Below, in pieces: positions 38,656 to 47,339 of a stretch of DNA of 64,000 nucleotides; positions within the stretch are counted from its first letter, which is position 1; every line of letters begins with the position of its first letter. Source of the DNA: a virus; the IMG/VR virus record IMGVR_UViG_3300032020_001000, positions 1-64,000 of that record; one strand, given 5' to 3'. The notes beneath the pieces are model-generated. The model was not told the origin of the DNA. It ran no database searches and saw nothing but the letters and a program-made list of their open reading frames with translations. Position numbers and translations under genes: made by a program.

Positions 38656-39137
38656 TGCTGACCCTGACGCCCCGACAGATGGAGGCGCTGCGTGCTATCC
38701 GCGATCTGACGCGGCGGCGCGGCCCCACCATCCGAGAGCTGGGGAGAGCGCTCGGATTGTTGTCCACATGCACCACCTGGCGGCATGTGGATCGGCTCGT
38801 GGATAAGGGGATGGTGTGCAAAGGGGAGAGGGAGAACCGCGGCATCGAGCTGACGGCAGCAGGGATGGCTGAGCTGAATCCGGCCCCAGCCCCGGCAGTA
38901 GACGGCAACTTGTCGGTAGCAAGTTGCGGCGAGATGACGGCGGTCATGCGGATGCAGCGCTGGGATGGTTGGCGGATCGACCGCCTGGGAGACGTTGCCG
39001 TCAACGGCCCCGGCATCGGGTTTATCCCCGTGTATGCGACCGAGGAAGAGGCGCTGCGCGATTTCCCGGACGGGCCGTTTGCGCGGATGCGCCTGTGCGA
39101 GAGTGATGGCGCGGCAGCAGAGGACTGTGCGGACTGA
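38655..39137 (+). CDS. LexA-like winged-helix protein, 160 aa
   Basis: ATG 38655 with AAAGGAG upstream and TAATG overlap. Residues 1-72 (LTPRQMEALRAIRDLTRRRG, TIRELGRALGLLSTCTTWRH, LVDKGMVCK) match the LexA DNA-binding domain. There is no Ser-Lys peptidase domain; the C-terminal part is different. Likely a transcription regulator, possibly responding in SOS-like fashion by competition. Confidence 0.7.
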   Translation: MLTLTPRQMEALRAIRDLTRRRGPTIRELGRALGLLSTCTTWRHVDRLVDKGMVCKGERENRGIELTAAGMAELNPAPAPAVDGNLSVASCGEMTAVMRMQRWDGWRIDRLGDVAVNGPGIGFIPVYATEEEALRDFPDGPFARMRLCESDGAAAEDCAD

Positions 39138-39184
39138 GGGGCGGGGCATTCTCGCCCTAGAAAGTGTTCCTGAGGGAGGGAGAC

Positions 39185-39862
39185 ATGCCGAAAAGAAAGG
39201 CAGCAAAAGGCGAGGTGGATGCGCGGGCATGGGCCTTACCGCAGAACTTCGTGCTCCACCGCAACCCGCGCAAGACATTGCGGGTGCGGATTATCGGCAA
39301 AGGGCCGCTCCTGGAGCAGAACCCGGCGCGAATGCGGGATGCGCATATCAAAACGAAAGAGCAGACGGGGCAGACCAAGAAGCGCCAGGCTTGGGATGCT
39401 GAGGCCGAATGCAAGGCCCATGTCCACCGACTGATGGATGGACGGCCGGGCGTACCCTGCATTGCGCTCAAGAAGGCGATGGCCGCGACTGTTAGCGGGA
39501 AGGGCCAAGAGTGGTATGGGCGCCGAAAGGAACTCTACAGCGCCTTCTGGATTCGGGGCGAAGCCAATCAGGAGCAGGGCGGCATGGAATTGTTGCCCAT
39601 TATCTCGCCCAACGGTGACTACGTGGTGGATCGTTCCTGGGTGCGCAACAGTGGCATCGGCCGCCCCATTGACGTGCGAGCCAGGCCGCGATGGGACAAG
39701 TGGGCGCTCGACGTAGAGATCGAGTTCAAGACTAGCGCCGGACTGACGGAGCAGACCCTGCTCGATATGCTCGATGAGGCTGGAGACCGGGGGATCGTCT
39801 CCCGCCGGCAGGAGAACAGCGGAGAGAACTATGGCACCTTCGAGGTGGCGGTGGAGGCATAA
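39185..39862 (+). CDS. conserved phage protein of unknown function, 225 aa
   Basis: ATG 39185 with GAGGGAGGGAG upstream. The C-terminal half (VRARPRWDKWALDVEIEF, QTLLDMLDEAGDRGIVSRR, YGTFEVAV) has the 'RPRxxxW ... aG ... GIxxxRp ... GxF' pattern of a protein often found near phage replication and recombination genes. Function unknown. Confidence 0.65.
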   Translation: MPKRKAAKGEVDARAWALPQNFVLHRNPRKTLRVRIIGKGPLLEQNPARMRDAHIKTKEQTGQTKKRQAWDAEAECKAHVHRLMDGRPGVPCIALKKAMAATVSGKGQEWYGRRKELYSAFWIRGEANQEQGGMELLPIISPNGDYVVDRSWVRNSGIGRPIDVRARPRWDKWALDVEIEFKTSAGLTEQTLLDMLDEAGDRGIVSRRQENSGENYGTFEVAVEA

Positions 39863-39867
39863 ACAGC

Positions 39868-40392
39868 ATGGTCAGGGAGAGCGGGGCGCAACTCGAAATC
39901 GGGGTTCGGCCAGGCTTCCATCTCAGCCAGGAGCAGGCCGAGCGATATGGGGCGCGGCTCTACGAACTGATCCGGACGAAGCGCGGCATTCCCATCTCCG
40001 CCCGTGAGATCGTCGAAGCTGCCCGTTCATCGAGATCGGCGCTCCATGACTGGTTCACTTGGGACGACGGCGAGGCCGCCGAGCGTTGGCGCGAGGAGCA
40101 GGCCCGCAACTTGGCGCGGGCCATCCAGATCAACATCGTGGTCGAAGGCGGTGGCCCGCCTGTACCCGTGCGCGCCTTTGTCTATGTTGAGGACCGCGAT
40201 GCCGAGGGCGAGCAGGCAGGCTATGTGCCACTGGCGGAGGCGCTCGGCGATGAGGCCCGGTATGCCTATATCCTGGAGCGCGCATACCGGGAATATCGGG
40301 CACTTGCAATGAAACATCGGCACCTCAAGGAACTCAGCCGACTCTTCCCGGCGCGGGAGATGGCGCGTTGGGATAAGCGGTTTCGAGGATAA
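39868..40392 (+). CDS. conserved phage protein of unknown function, 174 aa
   Basis: ATG 39868. Contains SAREIVEAARSSRSALHDWF and WDDGEAAERWREEQARNLAR, a motif set I associate with a common phage family lying beside the preceding protein. Its 3' end runs into the first unit of the 70-nt repeat array. Confidence 0.65.
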   Translation: MVRESGAQLEIGVRPGFHLSQEQAERYGARLYELIRTKRGIPISAREIVEAARSSRSALHDWFTWDDGEAAERWREEQARNLARAIQINIVVEGGGPPVPVRAFVYVEDRDAEGEQAGYVPLAEALGDEARYAYILERAYREYRALAMKHRHLKELSRLFPAREMARWDKRFRG

Positions 40393-40395
40393 GAT

Positions 40396-40623
40396 GCAGG
40401 AGAGCATGAGGCCAGGTGGAGCTGGGCCGGGCGCAGTCCGGCATGGCACGGTAGGGTTCCAAATTGCACGAGAGTATGCAGTTAGGCTGGGCGAGGCCAG
40501 GACTGGCACAGCCCAGTGCGGCAAGGTTCTGAATTGCAGGAGAGCATAGGGAGCGGCGTGGCCGGGCGGGGACTGATACGGCATGGATCAGTGAGCTAAG
40601 GTTTCCGAATTCCAGGAGAGCAT
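40396..40623 (+). repeat. four tandem ~70-nt units each carrying an SD-like box
   Basis: A box GCAGGAGAGCAT (variants GCACGAGAGTAT, CCAGGAGAGCAT) begins at 40396, 40466, 40536 and 40612, spacing 70, 70 and 76 nt. Units share a preceding AAGGTTYYGAATT and GGC-rich filler (GGCACGGCGAGGCAAGGC). Each box is a Shine-Dalgarno followed by ATG or a near-ATG. The last one serves the RuvC-like gene. A 47-codon frame starting at 40406 crosses the array but looks accidental. Confidence 0.7.
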
Positions 40624-41167
40624 GAGGCTTGGCTTGGCACGGCGAGGCAAGGCGAGGTCGAGTAAGGATTGCCGCATGAGAATCATGGGTATTGACCTCG
40701 GCAATCCGGGCGCGCTGGCCATCCTGAGCGATGATCAGCCCGGCAAGCCGCGGGTCGTGGCAACCGCCTCCTGGGGGCACACGACCGGCCTGCACCTCCA
40801 GGAGATGATCCTTGCCCTGGGACGCGAGCACGGCGTGGAGCTGGTGGCGACCGAGCGACCAGGGAGCTGGGGCAGGCGATCGGTGGGAATGTCGCAGCGG
40901 GGCAAGCAGGAGGTGGTGCGGGCGGCCTGCCAGGCGCTGCGAGTACACCTTGTGGATTACCAACCACGGACGATCCGGGCGGCGCTCGGAGTCAGGGCTC
41001 AGGCCGCGGAGGGGAAACGGCAGGTCGGGCGCTGTGTTAAACTGCTGGTCAAGATTGACAGCGACAATGAGCATGTGCTCGACGCCTGCGCTCTGGCCCT
41101 GGTAGCGCTGAACCGGGAGGGGTCGCGGCGGAGGATGCTCGCCGCAAAGGTACGGAGCCAATTATGA
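40622..41167 (+). CDS. RuvC-like Holliday-junction resolvase/endonuclease
   Basis: ATG 40622 has the strong box CCAGGAGAGC and adds an 18-aa basic extension encoded by repeat DNA; ATG 40676 is the conservative start. RNase H fold with MGIDLGNPGALAIL (first Asp), VELVATERPGSW (Glu), and DNEHVLDACALALVA (two C-terminal Asp), the four acidic residues of RuvC. ~163 aa from the inner start. It likely resolves branched DNA before packaging, together with SbcCD. Confidence 0.85.
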   Translation: MRLGLARRGKARSSKDCRMRIMGIDLGNPGALAILSDDQPGKPRVVATASWGHTTGLHLQEMILALGREHGVELVATERPGSWGRRSVGMSQRGKQEVVRAACQALRVHLVDYQPRTIRAALGVRAQAAEGKRQVGRCVKLLVKIDSDNEHVLDACALALVALNREGSRRRMLAAKVRSQL

Positions 41168-42054
41168 TCGATCCATCCTCGATGCGACTGTGGCTGCCGC
41201 ACGTTGAGCGGCTGGGGATTCCAAGTCCGCGCACGATTCTCGTGGTGGAGCCGGAGCCCGGATTCCTGGATCGCCTTCTCTTGGCGGCAATCGATGCAGT
41301 GGAGGGCGGCGGCGAACCTCTGGATGCCCGGGCCGCAGAGTTCGTGGGCGACGTTACGAAGGCTGTGGATGGCGTGGGCTATCCAGCATTCCTACGCACG
41401 GACCTCTGCAGCGGGAAGCATCAGTGGAGGGACACCTGCTTCGTCGCGGCGCCAGGGCACGTCTACTCGCATGTGCTGGCCCTGATTGAGTTCGGGATGA
41501 ACGCTGATATGCTGGGGCTGCAGCATACAGCGATCGCCGCGCGCCAGTACCTCTACCTTGACGCCCCATTCGCCGCCTACCGCGGGTTACCGATTGCGGC
41601 GGAGCGCCGATATTTCGTGCGCGAGGGCCGGGTGCTGTGTCACCATCCATACTGGGAACGCGAGGCAGTGGCGGCAGGCTATCCGTGGTGCGCCGAATGG
41701 GAACGGCACCTGGAGCGTCTCAACCGGGAGGAGGACGACGAGGTTGCCACGCTCACCGGATTCGCGGCGGCAGTAGGGGGAGCGCTTGGCGGCTTCTGGA
41801 GCATCGACTTCGCGCGCGATGCGGGGGGCAAGTGGTGGTTGATCGATATGGCGGTGGGCGGAGAGTCCTGGCATCCCAGAGGCCCATGTCCAGAGGTTAC
41901 AGTATGCGCCATATGCAGCGGCGTCATCGACGAGGAATATCCATCGAGGCACGCAGGATGCGCGGCCGCTGGCCGACGACCGAAGGCCGCTGCTGCTGAT
42001 GATGCTGATGATGATGCTGATGATGATGCTGATGATACGGAGCCGCGCAAGTGA
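41164..42054 (+). CDS. ATP-grasp enzyme of the phage R2K type
   Basis: 296 aa, ATGA overlap. PAFLRTDLCSGKHQWRDTCF (~75-95), QYLYLDAPFAAYRGLPIAAE, RRYFVREGRVLCHHPYW and GGKWWLIDMAVGGESWHP match R2K-clade ATP-grasp ligases, predicted to modify peptides or proteins. A Cys/His cluster (VCAICSGVIDEEYPSRHAGC) follows. The tail is an Asp/Ala repeat encoded by GATGATGCTGAT units prone to slippage. It may work with the amidoligase/glutaminase pair at 4.6-6.2 kb. Confidence 0.8.
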   Translation: MIDPSSMRLWLPHVERLGIPSPRTILVVEPEPGFLDRLLLAAIDAVEGGGEPLDARAAEFVGDVTKAVDGVGYPAFLRTDLCSGKHQWRDTCFVAAPGHVYSHVLALIEFGMNADMLGLQHTAIAARQYLYLDAPFAAYRGLPIAAERRYFVREGRVLCHHPYWEREAVAAGYPWCAEWERHLERLNREEDDEVATLTGFAAAVGGALGGFWSIDFARDAGGKWWLIDMAVGGESWHPRGPCPEVTVCAICSGVIDEEYPSRHAGCAAAGRRPKAAAADDADDDADDDADDTEPRK

Positions 42055-42287
42055 CGGTGGCCACGGACGGAGTGCACCTGGTGGCAGACGACCTGGACGA
42101 GCTGCACGCTTTCGCCCGGCGCGTGGGATTGCGGCGCGAATGGTTCCAGGATGGGCCGCGCCCGCACTACGATCTGACAACGCATCGGGCGCTCGAGCGG
42201 GCGCTGCATGCGGGCGCGAAGCGCGTGTCGCGGCGAGCCGCTGTGAGGCTCGCGAGGGAGGCGGCTGATGCCCTGGCGCGGATTTGA
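42051..42287 (+). CDS. DUF4031-like protein, 78 aa
   Basis: GTGA overlap. ELHAFARRVGLRREWFQDGP and HYDLTTHRALERALHAGA match the C-terminal half of DUF4031; the usual N-terminal 'VYVD...' strand is replaced by a shorter one. Unknown function, common in phages. Confidence 0.75.
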   Translation: MTVATDGVHLVADDLDELHAFARRVGLRREWFQDGPRPHYDLTTHRALERALHAGAKRVSRRAAVRLAREAADALARI

Positions 42288-43329
42288 GGCCCTGCCCCCA
42301 TACTTTGGCGGGAAGCGAAAGCTCTGCCCGCGCATCTTCCGTGAGATCTCGCGGGCGCTGCCGCAAGGGCGGTGGGGTTCGGCGCGCCTGGTGGACCCTT
42401 TCCTGGGCGGCGGCGCCGTGGGACTGTATGCGAAGGCGAGGGGCTTCGCCGTGCAGTGCTCGGATATCGCCGAGCGCAGCGCGCTGATCGGGCGCGCGCT
42501 CATCGCCAACGATTCGGTGAGGATCGAGCACGAGGATATTGCGCGTCTGTTCGTGCCGCAGGATGATGCTGGCGACCATATGCAGACGCATGCCGCGCCC
42601 GACAACATGACGCCCGAGGCGGCGCGGTTCCTCGACAACGCATGGACGGCGGCGGCGCGATTCGCGGACGATACAAAGCGCGCCTTGGCCCGCCTGCTGC
42701 TGGTGAAGTATCTATTCTCGCTGCGGCCGATGGCGCAGTTCTCCAGCCCGAATGCTTTCAACCGGCCGTTCGTCGAGGGCCGGTTCGATGATATCAAGGC
42801 GATCTACAAGGATGCAATAGCGGCGAATGCCGCGCACCCATCCGTAGCGCTCGAGCGCCTGCGCGGCAGGATCAACGCTGCGGTGTTCCGGGGAGCACAG
42901 GCATGCTCGGTGTGGCAGGGCGATGCACGCGAGGCCGTGGCGATGGCGCCGGGCGCTGTCGCAGGACAGCGCGGCGCGGACGCGCTCTACCTCGATCCGC
43001 CATACGCCGGCACGCTCTCCTACGAGAAGGAGTACTCCTTGCTGGATCACTGGCTCGGAGACACGCTGGAGCCGAGTCCCTACTCGACCGATCGTGGCCT
43101 GGCGGAGTTCGGGCAGTTCCTGGGCGCCTGCGAGAGCCACCGGCTGTGGGTGATTTCCTATGGCAATGCCGTGGCATCGCTCGAGCAGGTGCGGGCAGTG
43201 ATCGAGCGGTACCGGCCCACGCGCGCCGTCGAACTGGCGTATGCGCATCTGGGTGCCGTGGCCACGGCGGAGAAAAGCGCACGCAATCGAGAGTTCATAA
43301 TCCTGGCGGGAGAAGGAGTGGAGGCATGA
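42268..43329 (+). CDS. D12-class DNA adenine N6-methyltransferase
   Basis: 353 aa. YFGGKRKLCPRIF (~12-24), VDPFLGGGAVGLYA (motif I, ~47), then LYLDPPYAGTLSY (motif IV DPPY, ~242) mark the Dam/D12 class. An extra helical insert separates the motifs. Methylates adenine in host or phage DNA, probably to evade restriction. No cognate endonuclease is adjacent. Confidence 0.9.
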   Translation: MPWRGFEALPPYFGGKRKLCPRIFREISRALPQGRWGSARLVDPFLGGGAVGLYAKARGFAVQCSDIAERSALIGRALIANDSVRIEHEDIARLFVPQDDAGDHMQTHAAPDNMTPEAARFLDNAWTAAARFADDTKRALARLLLVKYLFSLRPMAQFSSPNAFNRPFVEGRFDDIKAIYKDAIAANAAHPSVALERLRGRINAAVFRGAQACSVWQGDAREAVAMAPGAVAGQRGADALYLDPPYAGTLSYEKEYSLLDHWLGDTLEPSPYSTDRGLAEFGQFLGACESHRLWVISYGNAVASLEQVRAVIERYRPTRAVELAYAHLGAVATAEKSARNREFIILAGEGVEA

Positions 43330-43913
43330 TCAGTGGAGGCATGATCAATTGGCATGCGGTGCTGGCGCTGGGACCGCAGGACCGGCCCGAACTGCTGACG
43401 TTTCAGGGGCGGCCCATTGTGTATAATCCGGCGAGCGCGGAGGACAGCGAGATCATGGGTCCCTTGCTCGACCGCGGCCTGGTGTGGGTGGGAGAAAGTA
43501 TCATCGGCATCCGGGCGAGCGAATGGGCGCGACGCGACCGGCATGCAGGGGATGCCGCGCCCGAGCCGATCGATAGGCGCGGTGAATACCTGGCGGAGGC
43601 GGAGGTTCGCGCAGAGGCAGCCGTGAAGCGGGCGATAGACCAGCGGTATGATCAGCGGCCGCTCTCATGGTACGCGGCAGCGCGGCCGCTTCCCGCCGAT
43701 CCGTTCCGGGCGCTATCGCTCTTCCAGTTCGAGGGCCGCCCCATATTGTTTGCCGACAGTCATGTGCGCGAGCAGGAGATGCTCGCGCAGCTGCAGGGAG
43801 GATGGACGCCCATCCGCTGGGGCTATTTCCCCCTGGCTCTGCCCGGGACCCAGTGGGATACGCTGGTGCGGGGCGGCGGCGTATCCTGGTCACGGAGGCG
43901 CGAGGATGGATGA
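43326..43913 (+). CDS. hypothetical protein, 195 aa
   Basis: Start at ATG 43326 or 43341: a 15-nt tandem duplication (GTGGAGGCATGATCA twice) repeats the ribosome site and start. Two similar segments (LTFQGRPIVYNPASAEDSEI and FQFEGRPILFADSHVREQEM) show an internal duplication of a beta-rich unit. Unknown function. Confidence 0.65.
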   Translation: MISGGMINWHAVLALGPQDRPELLTFQGRPIVYNPASAEDSEIMGPLLDRGLVWVGESIIGIRASEWARRDRHAGDAAPEPIDRRGEYLAEAEVRAEAAVKRAIDQRYDQRPLSWYAAARPLPADPFRALSLFQFEGRPILFADSHVREQEMLAQLQGGWTPIRWGYFPLALPGTQWDTLVRGGGVSWSRRREDG

Positions 43914-44235
43914 GATCGAGCAGATCGCACAGCTGGTGGGGGAACTGGAGGCTGCGCTGGCGATCGAGCAGGAGGCGGGCTGCGACCTGGCGCGATGGGG
44001 CGAATGGTCGCACCACTGGAATCGCCGGCGCCAGGCGCTGCTCAATGCCGTATTGGAGTGCCGCGACACGAGCCTGCCGCATCGCCGGGCGCTCCTGGCC
44101 TGTGTGCACCTATTTGACGCCTGGCAGCGCATTCACTACAGGATCACCCAGCACAAGCCCCCAGATGTGCTTGGCCTCGAGGAGGTCAAGCGGCGGCTGC
44201 GGGAAGCGGCGGAGGCAAAAGCGAGGAGTATATGA
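43906..44235 (+). CDS. helical protein, 109 aa
   Basis: ATG 43906, GGAGGCGCGAGG upstream, 8-nt overlap. All-helical (IEQIAQLVGELEAALAIEQE, LLACVHLFDAWQRIHYRI). Unknown. Confidence 0.6.
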   Translation: MDEIEQIAQLVGELEAALAIEQEAGCDLARWGEWSHHWNRRRQALLNAVLECRDTSLPHRRALLACVHLFDAWQRIHYRITQHKPPDVLGLEEVKRRLREAAEAKARSI

Positions 44236-44480
44236 GGATGACCAATTTCTTTTGCCCAAAGTGCAAGGAGGCATTTTCGGACGAGAACAAGGCGAAATCG
44301 CATCGGTGTGATATTGCGAGGTTATGTACCCTCGACCTAGCGCCCTTTACCGAAAGACAAATGCAGATGGATGGACGTCAGCGGCGCGGAGCAGTCGAGC
44401 TTGCATTTTGGCGAGGGCATCAAGCGGGCCAGGAAGATGAGGCGCGGCGCCATCGGAAATCGGCCCGCAAGCCGCGGTGA
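44232..44480 (+). CDS. small C2H2-like zinc-finger protein, 82 aa
   Basis: ATGA overlap. FFCPKCKEAF followed by KAKSHRCD gives C-x2-C ... H-x-C. Basic C-terminus. Possible nucleic-acid binding. Confidence 0.6.
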   Translation: MRMTNFFCPKCKEAFSDENKAKSHRCDIARLCTLDLAPFTERQMQMDGRQRRGAVELAFWRGHQAGQEDEARRHRKSARKPR

Positions 44481-44686
44481 ATGTGGGGCGGCGGTACGCT
44501 GACGAGCTTACGCGAGGGAGGCCACCCGAACGGGCGACATCCCTACTGGGGACGCCAGACTCTGAGGCGTGGAGTGGAGTGGCCGCACGGCATACTGGCA
44601 CCGAACCTTGCCCGCCGCCCCCGCGGATGACTGATCCCGCCAGGCAGACCGGGCTTGACTGCGGTCGAGATATGAGCAATGAATGA
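44477..44686 (+). CDS. small protein, distant relative of 32960, 69 aa
   Basis: GTG 44477 (GTGA overlap). Starts NVGRRYADE and contains PCPPPP, as in the small proteins at 32960 and 25032; GGGGCGGCGG and CCCGCCGCCCC again bound the block. Middle part differs. Unknown. Confidence 0.45.
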   Translation: MNVGRRYADELTRGRPPERATSLLGTPDSEAWSGVAARHTGTEPCPPPPRMTDPARQTGLDCGRDMSNE

Positions 44687-44718
44687 CAACCGGGAACAGG
44701 ACGACTAGAGGAGGAGCG

Positions 44719-45660
44719 ATGTTCATGAAGTGGAGAGCAATCTATTCGCATGCCGCCGATCTCGACGGCCTGGTGGCCGGGCTGCACCTCGAGTTCCTGA
44801 CCGGGGCGCCGCTGCACTTCCTCGATTATGGGCAGGAGGACCGGATTGCCGCGGCCCCCTGCATCATCGCCGACCTCAACCTGGCGAACGACCACCCGGC
44901 CCTCGCCGATGAACGCAACCTCATCATCGACCACCACGCCGACCGGCGCGGCCCGGTCAAGGCGGAAGTTATTTACCGCGAGGGCGAGTGTGCGGCATTG
45001 ATGGTCGTCAATGCCGGCGGGAAACTTGGGCGGCGCGACCGCGGCGCGCTACACCCCTACTCGGCGCGCGCTATGTTGGCCTGGGCGAAGCTGGCGCAGG
45101 CCGCGGACTACATGCTCACCGACGCGAAGGATTATCGCTATGCGCGTGACCTAACCAGTTTCATGCGCATCGTGGGCGTCGAGACGGCGCGCACCTATCT
45201 GCAGGGCGGCAGTAATGGACTGACGATGTGGCCGTACAATCCGACGCTGGCACATGTGCGTTGCGCTGCGGCGATTGCCGGTGCGGTTAATGCGCGCGAG
45301 CGCGAGCGGGGCAGGGCGGCAGCGCAGCAGAGCCTGAGCGTCTATAGAGTCGGCAGCCTGGGCGAAATGGGCGAGCCGGATGTGGTAGTCGAGTGCATGA
45401 TGGGTGTGCTTCCCTGCGGCAGCGTCTCGGAGATCGCGGGCGACTTGAGCGAGCGCCTCGGCAAGCCGGTGGCGCTTGTGCTGTTGGGGACAGCGGGCAA
45501 CGAGGCGGGCACAATTCAGGTGGGCATCCGGGGAGAGGGAGCGCGAGAGATCGCACAGCGCTTCGGTGGCGGCGGGCATCCGACAGCGGCGGGCTGGACG
45601 GTGAAGTGGCGGGACGTGGGGAGCGCGATCACAGCGGCAGCGACAGAGCGGGAGGCATGA
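44719..45660 (+). CDS. DHH-family phosphoesterase (NrnB-like)
   Basis: ATG 44719 with GAGGAGGAG upstream. 313 aa with SHAADLDGLVAG, IIADLNLAND, NLIIDHHADRRG (DHH) and RFGGGGHPTAAG (DHHA1 motif). Hydrolyses short RNAs or cyclic/linear dinucleotides in known relatives. In a phage it could recycle nanoRNA or destroy signalling nucleotides of host defence; this is inference. Confidence 0.85.
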   Translation: MFMKWRAIYSHAADLDGLVAGLHLEFLTGAPLHFLDYGQEDRIAAAPCIIADLNLANDHPALADERNLIIDHHADRRGPVKAEVIYREGECAALMVVNAGGKLGRRDRGALHPYSARAMLAWAKLAQAADYMLTDAKDYRYARDLTSFMRIVGVETARTYLQGGSNGLTMWPYNPTLAHVRCAAAIAGAVNARERERGRAAAQQSLSVYRVGSLGEMGEPDVVVECMMGVLPCGSVSEIAGDLSERLGKPVALVLLGTAGNEAGTIQVGIRGEGAREIAQRFGGGGHPTAAGWTVKWRDVGSAITAAATEREA

Positions 45661-45702
45661 GGAAAAGGCGAAGGGGGAGCAACCAGGCCCGGGAGGCCAA
45701 CG

Positions 45703-45987
45703 ATGGGGACATTGATCGTCAAGCAGCCTAACGGCAAACTCGCGCTGTTCTCGACCGTCGTGGATCAGTTCGTGCTGATGGATGCCAGCCGTGAGGATGT
45801 GGTCGCAAAGTTCAGCCGGGATGCCATCACGCGAGTCCAGAAGCGAGTGGCGCAAGCGATGCTGGACCCGCTTGGCGAAGTGAGTTGGGAGCAGGCATTG
45901 GGTGACATCGAGGTCCGGCATGGCAGGCGCGCGGCGGAAAAGGAGCGGCGCCACGGCATGATGCCGGTTTCCGAGGGCAGCCGATGA
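45703..45987 (+). CDS. hypothetical protein, 94 aa
   Basis: ATG 45703 with GGGAGGCC upstream. GTLIVKQPNGKLALFSTVVD is a small beta sheet, followed by helices. A 24-codon basic frame (45657-45731) couples the DHH gene to it and may be translated. Unknown. Confidence 0.6.
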   Translation: MGTLIVKQPNGKLALFSTVVDQFVLMDASREDVVAKFSRDAITRVQKRVAQAMLDPLGEVSWEQALGDIEVRHGRRAAEKERRHGMMPVSEGSR

Positions 45988-46475
45988 CCAAGCATCTACG
46001 CTATGCCTGGTATGTGCTGCGGCACAAGTGGTTCGTGCTCATCGAGTGCTGCCGGCGGGGGATGTGGTGGCGGGCCTTCACGCATGATCTCTCCAAGTTC
46101 TCTGCCGCCGAGTGGTTCCCCTATGCCGAGCACTTCTACGGCCAGCCGCGCGCCGAGCAGCGGGATGCCACCGGGTACTACAAGCCGTACGACACCGGCG
46201 ATCTCGCGTTCGACCGCGCGTGGCTGCACCATCAACATGCGAATGACCATCACTGGCAGTGGTGGATATTGCCCTGCGACGAGGAGGGGACGCGGGTGTT
46301 GGAGATGAGTGAGGGCGCCCGTCTGGAGATGCTATGCGACTGGATCGGCGCCGGCCGCGCGCAGGGCACCCTGGATATCTGCGCCTGGTATGAGAAGAAC
46401 CGGCAGAAGATGCAACTGCACCCACAGACTCGACTGTGGTTGGAGCAACAAATGCGCCAGAACGGGGGAAGATGA
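45984..46475 (+). CDS. DUF5662-like protein, 163 aa
   Basis: ATGA overlap. KHLRYAWYVLRHKWFVLIEC, FTHDLSKFSAAEWFPYAEHF and HHQHANDHHWQWW match DUF5662, a His-rich phage family perhaps of metal-dependent hydrolase (HD-like) type. Function unknown. Confidence 0.8.
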   Translation: MTKHLRYAWYVLRHKWFVLIECCRRGMWWRAFTHDLSKFSAAEWFPYAEHFYGQPRAEQRDATGYYKPYDTGDLAFDRAWLHHQHANDHHWQWWILPCDEEGTRVLEMSEGARLEMLCDWIGAGRAQGTLDICAWYEKNRQKMQLHPQTRLWLEQQMRQNGGR

Positions 46476-46582
46476 GAGCGAGGAAAAGGAGAGGGGGCCC
46501 CTACCCATTCATCGAGCGCGGTACGCCGCCGGCATCGCCGCGGCTGCTGGTTCTCCCGCAAGATGCCCTGACGATACCGTGA
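46472..46582 (+). CDS. small basic protein, 36 aa
   Basis: ATGA overlap gives MRARKRRGGPYPFIERGTPP and a short Pro/Leu tail. Too short to assign; overlap suggests coupled translation. Confidence 0.35.
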   Translation: MRARKRRGGPYPFIERGTPPASPRLLVLPQDALTIP

Positions 46583-46616
46583 CGAAATAGCGTGACGCAC
46601 TCAGCGAGGCTAAGCC

Positions 46617-47339
46617 ATGCAGATGATCCCGCGCAACCGCATCCGTGAGAACCCCTGGAACCCCAATGCCTTCGACCCCGAGAACTATGCGAAGCTGGTC
46701 GAAAGCATCCGGGAGAAGGGCTTCCTCGAGCCGCTGAAGGTGATGATCGATCCCGCCTCCGCAATGGCGCGGGGCGGCGATGGCAATCTGGACGACGTCG
46801 AGTACCTGCTCATCGATGGTTACCATCGCTGGATGGCGGCCGGAGACCTCGGCATCGATGGAGTGCCCTGCGATGTGTGGGACATCACCATCGAGGAGGC
46901 CAAGATCCGCGGCCTGCAGTTGAACTATCTGCGCGGGCAGCCGGTGCCGCAGCGCCTGGCGGGGCTCGTGCACGAGCTCAATGCGGCATACTCGATGGAG
47001 GACCTCGCTGGCATGCTGCCGTGGTCGGTGTCGGAGCTCGAGGACTCGATGGAGCTGCTGCGGTTGCCGGCGGACCTCGAGAGGCAGATGCGCGCCGCCG
47101 CCGCGGCGCAAGAAGCAGTGGCGCCGGTGCCGGTGACCGTGGTGCTGCTGGGCGCGGAGCACGAGACATTCCAACGGGCGATGGCGGCGGCGAAGGCGGC
47201 GCTGGGCCGGAGCGCCCGGCGCGGGCAATGCCTGGCCGAGATCTGCGGGCGCTACCTAGAGGCGGCGGGACTGAGCGACTTTGAGGGGCCGCCTGCGCAG
47301 GCCGAGGCAGAGGAGGACGCGGCACATGCGCCAGGATGA
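46617..47339 (+). CDS. ParB-domain protein, 240 aa
   Basis: ATG 46617. ParB/Srx fold: NPWNPNAFDPENYAKLVESI, IREKGFLEPLKVMID, EYLLIDGYHRWMAAGDLGID and LRGQPVPQRLAGL. A helical C-terminal domain follows. Distinct from the large ParB at 34336. May bind DNA or act as a small nuclease/ATPase like other phage ParB proteins. Confidence 0.8.
   Translation: MQMIPRNRIRENPWNPNAFDPENYAKLVESIREKGFLEPLKVMIDPASAMARGGDGNLDDVEYLLIDGYHRWMAAGDLGIDGVPCDVWDITIEEAKIRGLQLNYLRGQPVPQRLAGLVHELNAAYSMEDLAGMLPWSVSELEDSMELLRLPADLERQMRAAAAAQEAVAPVPVTVVLLGAEHETFQRAMAAAKAALGRSARRGQCLAEICGRYLEAAGLSDFEGPPAQAEAEEDAAHAPG

Noticed and set aside
40406-40549. 47-codon ORF across the 70-nt repeats
   Set aside because: Its sequence is just translated repeat filler; not supported by neighbouring overlap logic.
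44650-44690. Promoter TTGACT near 44653
   Set aside because: The -35-like string lies inside a small gene and no reasonable -10 is found at 16-18 nt.
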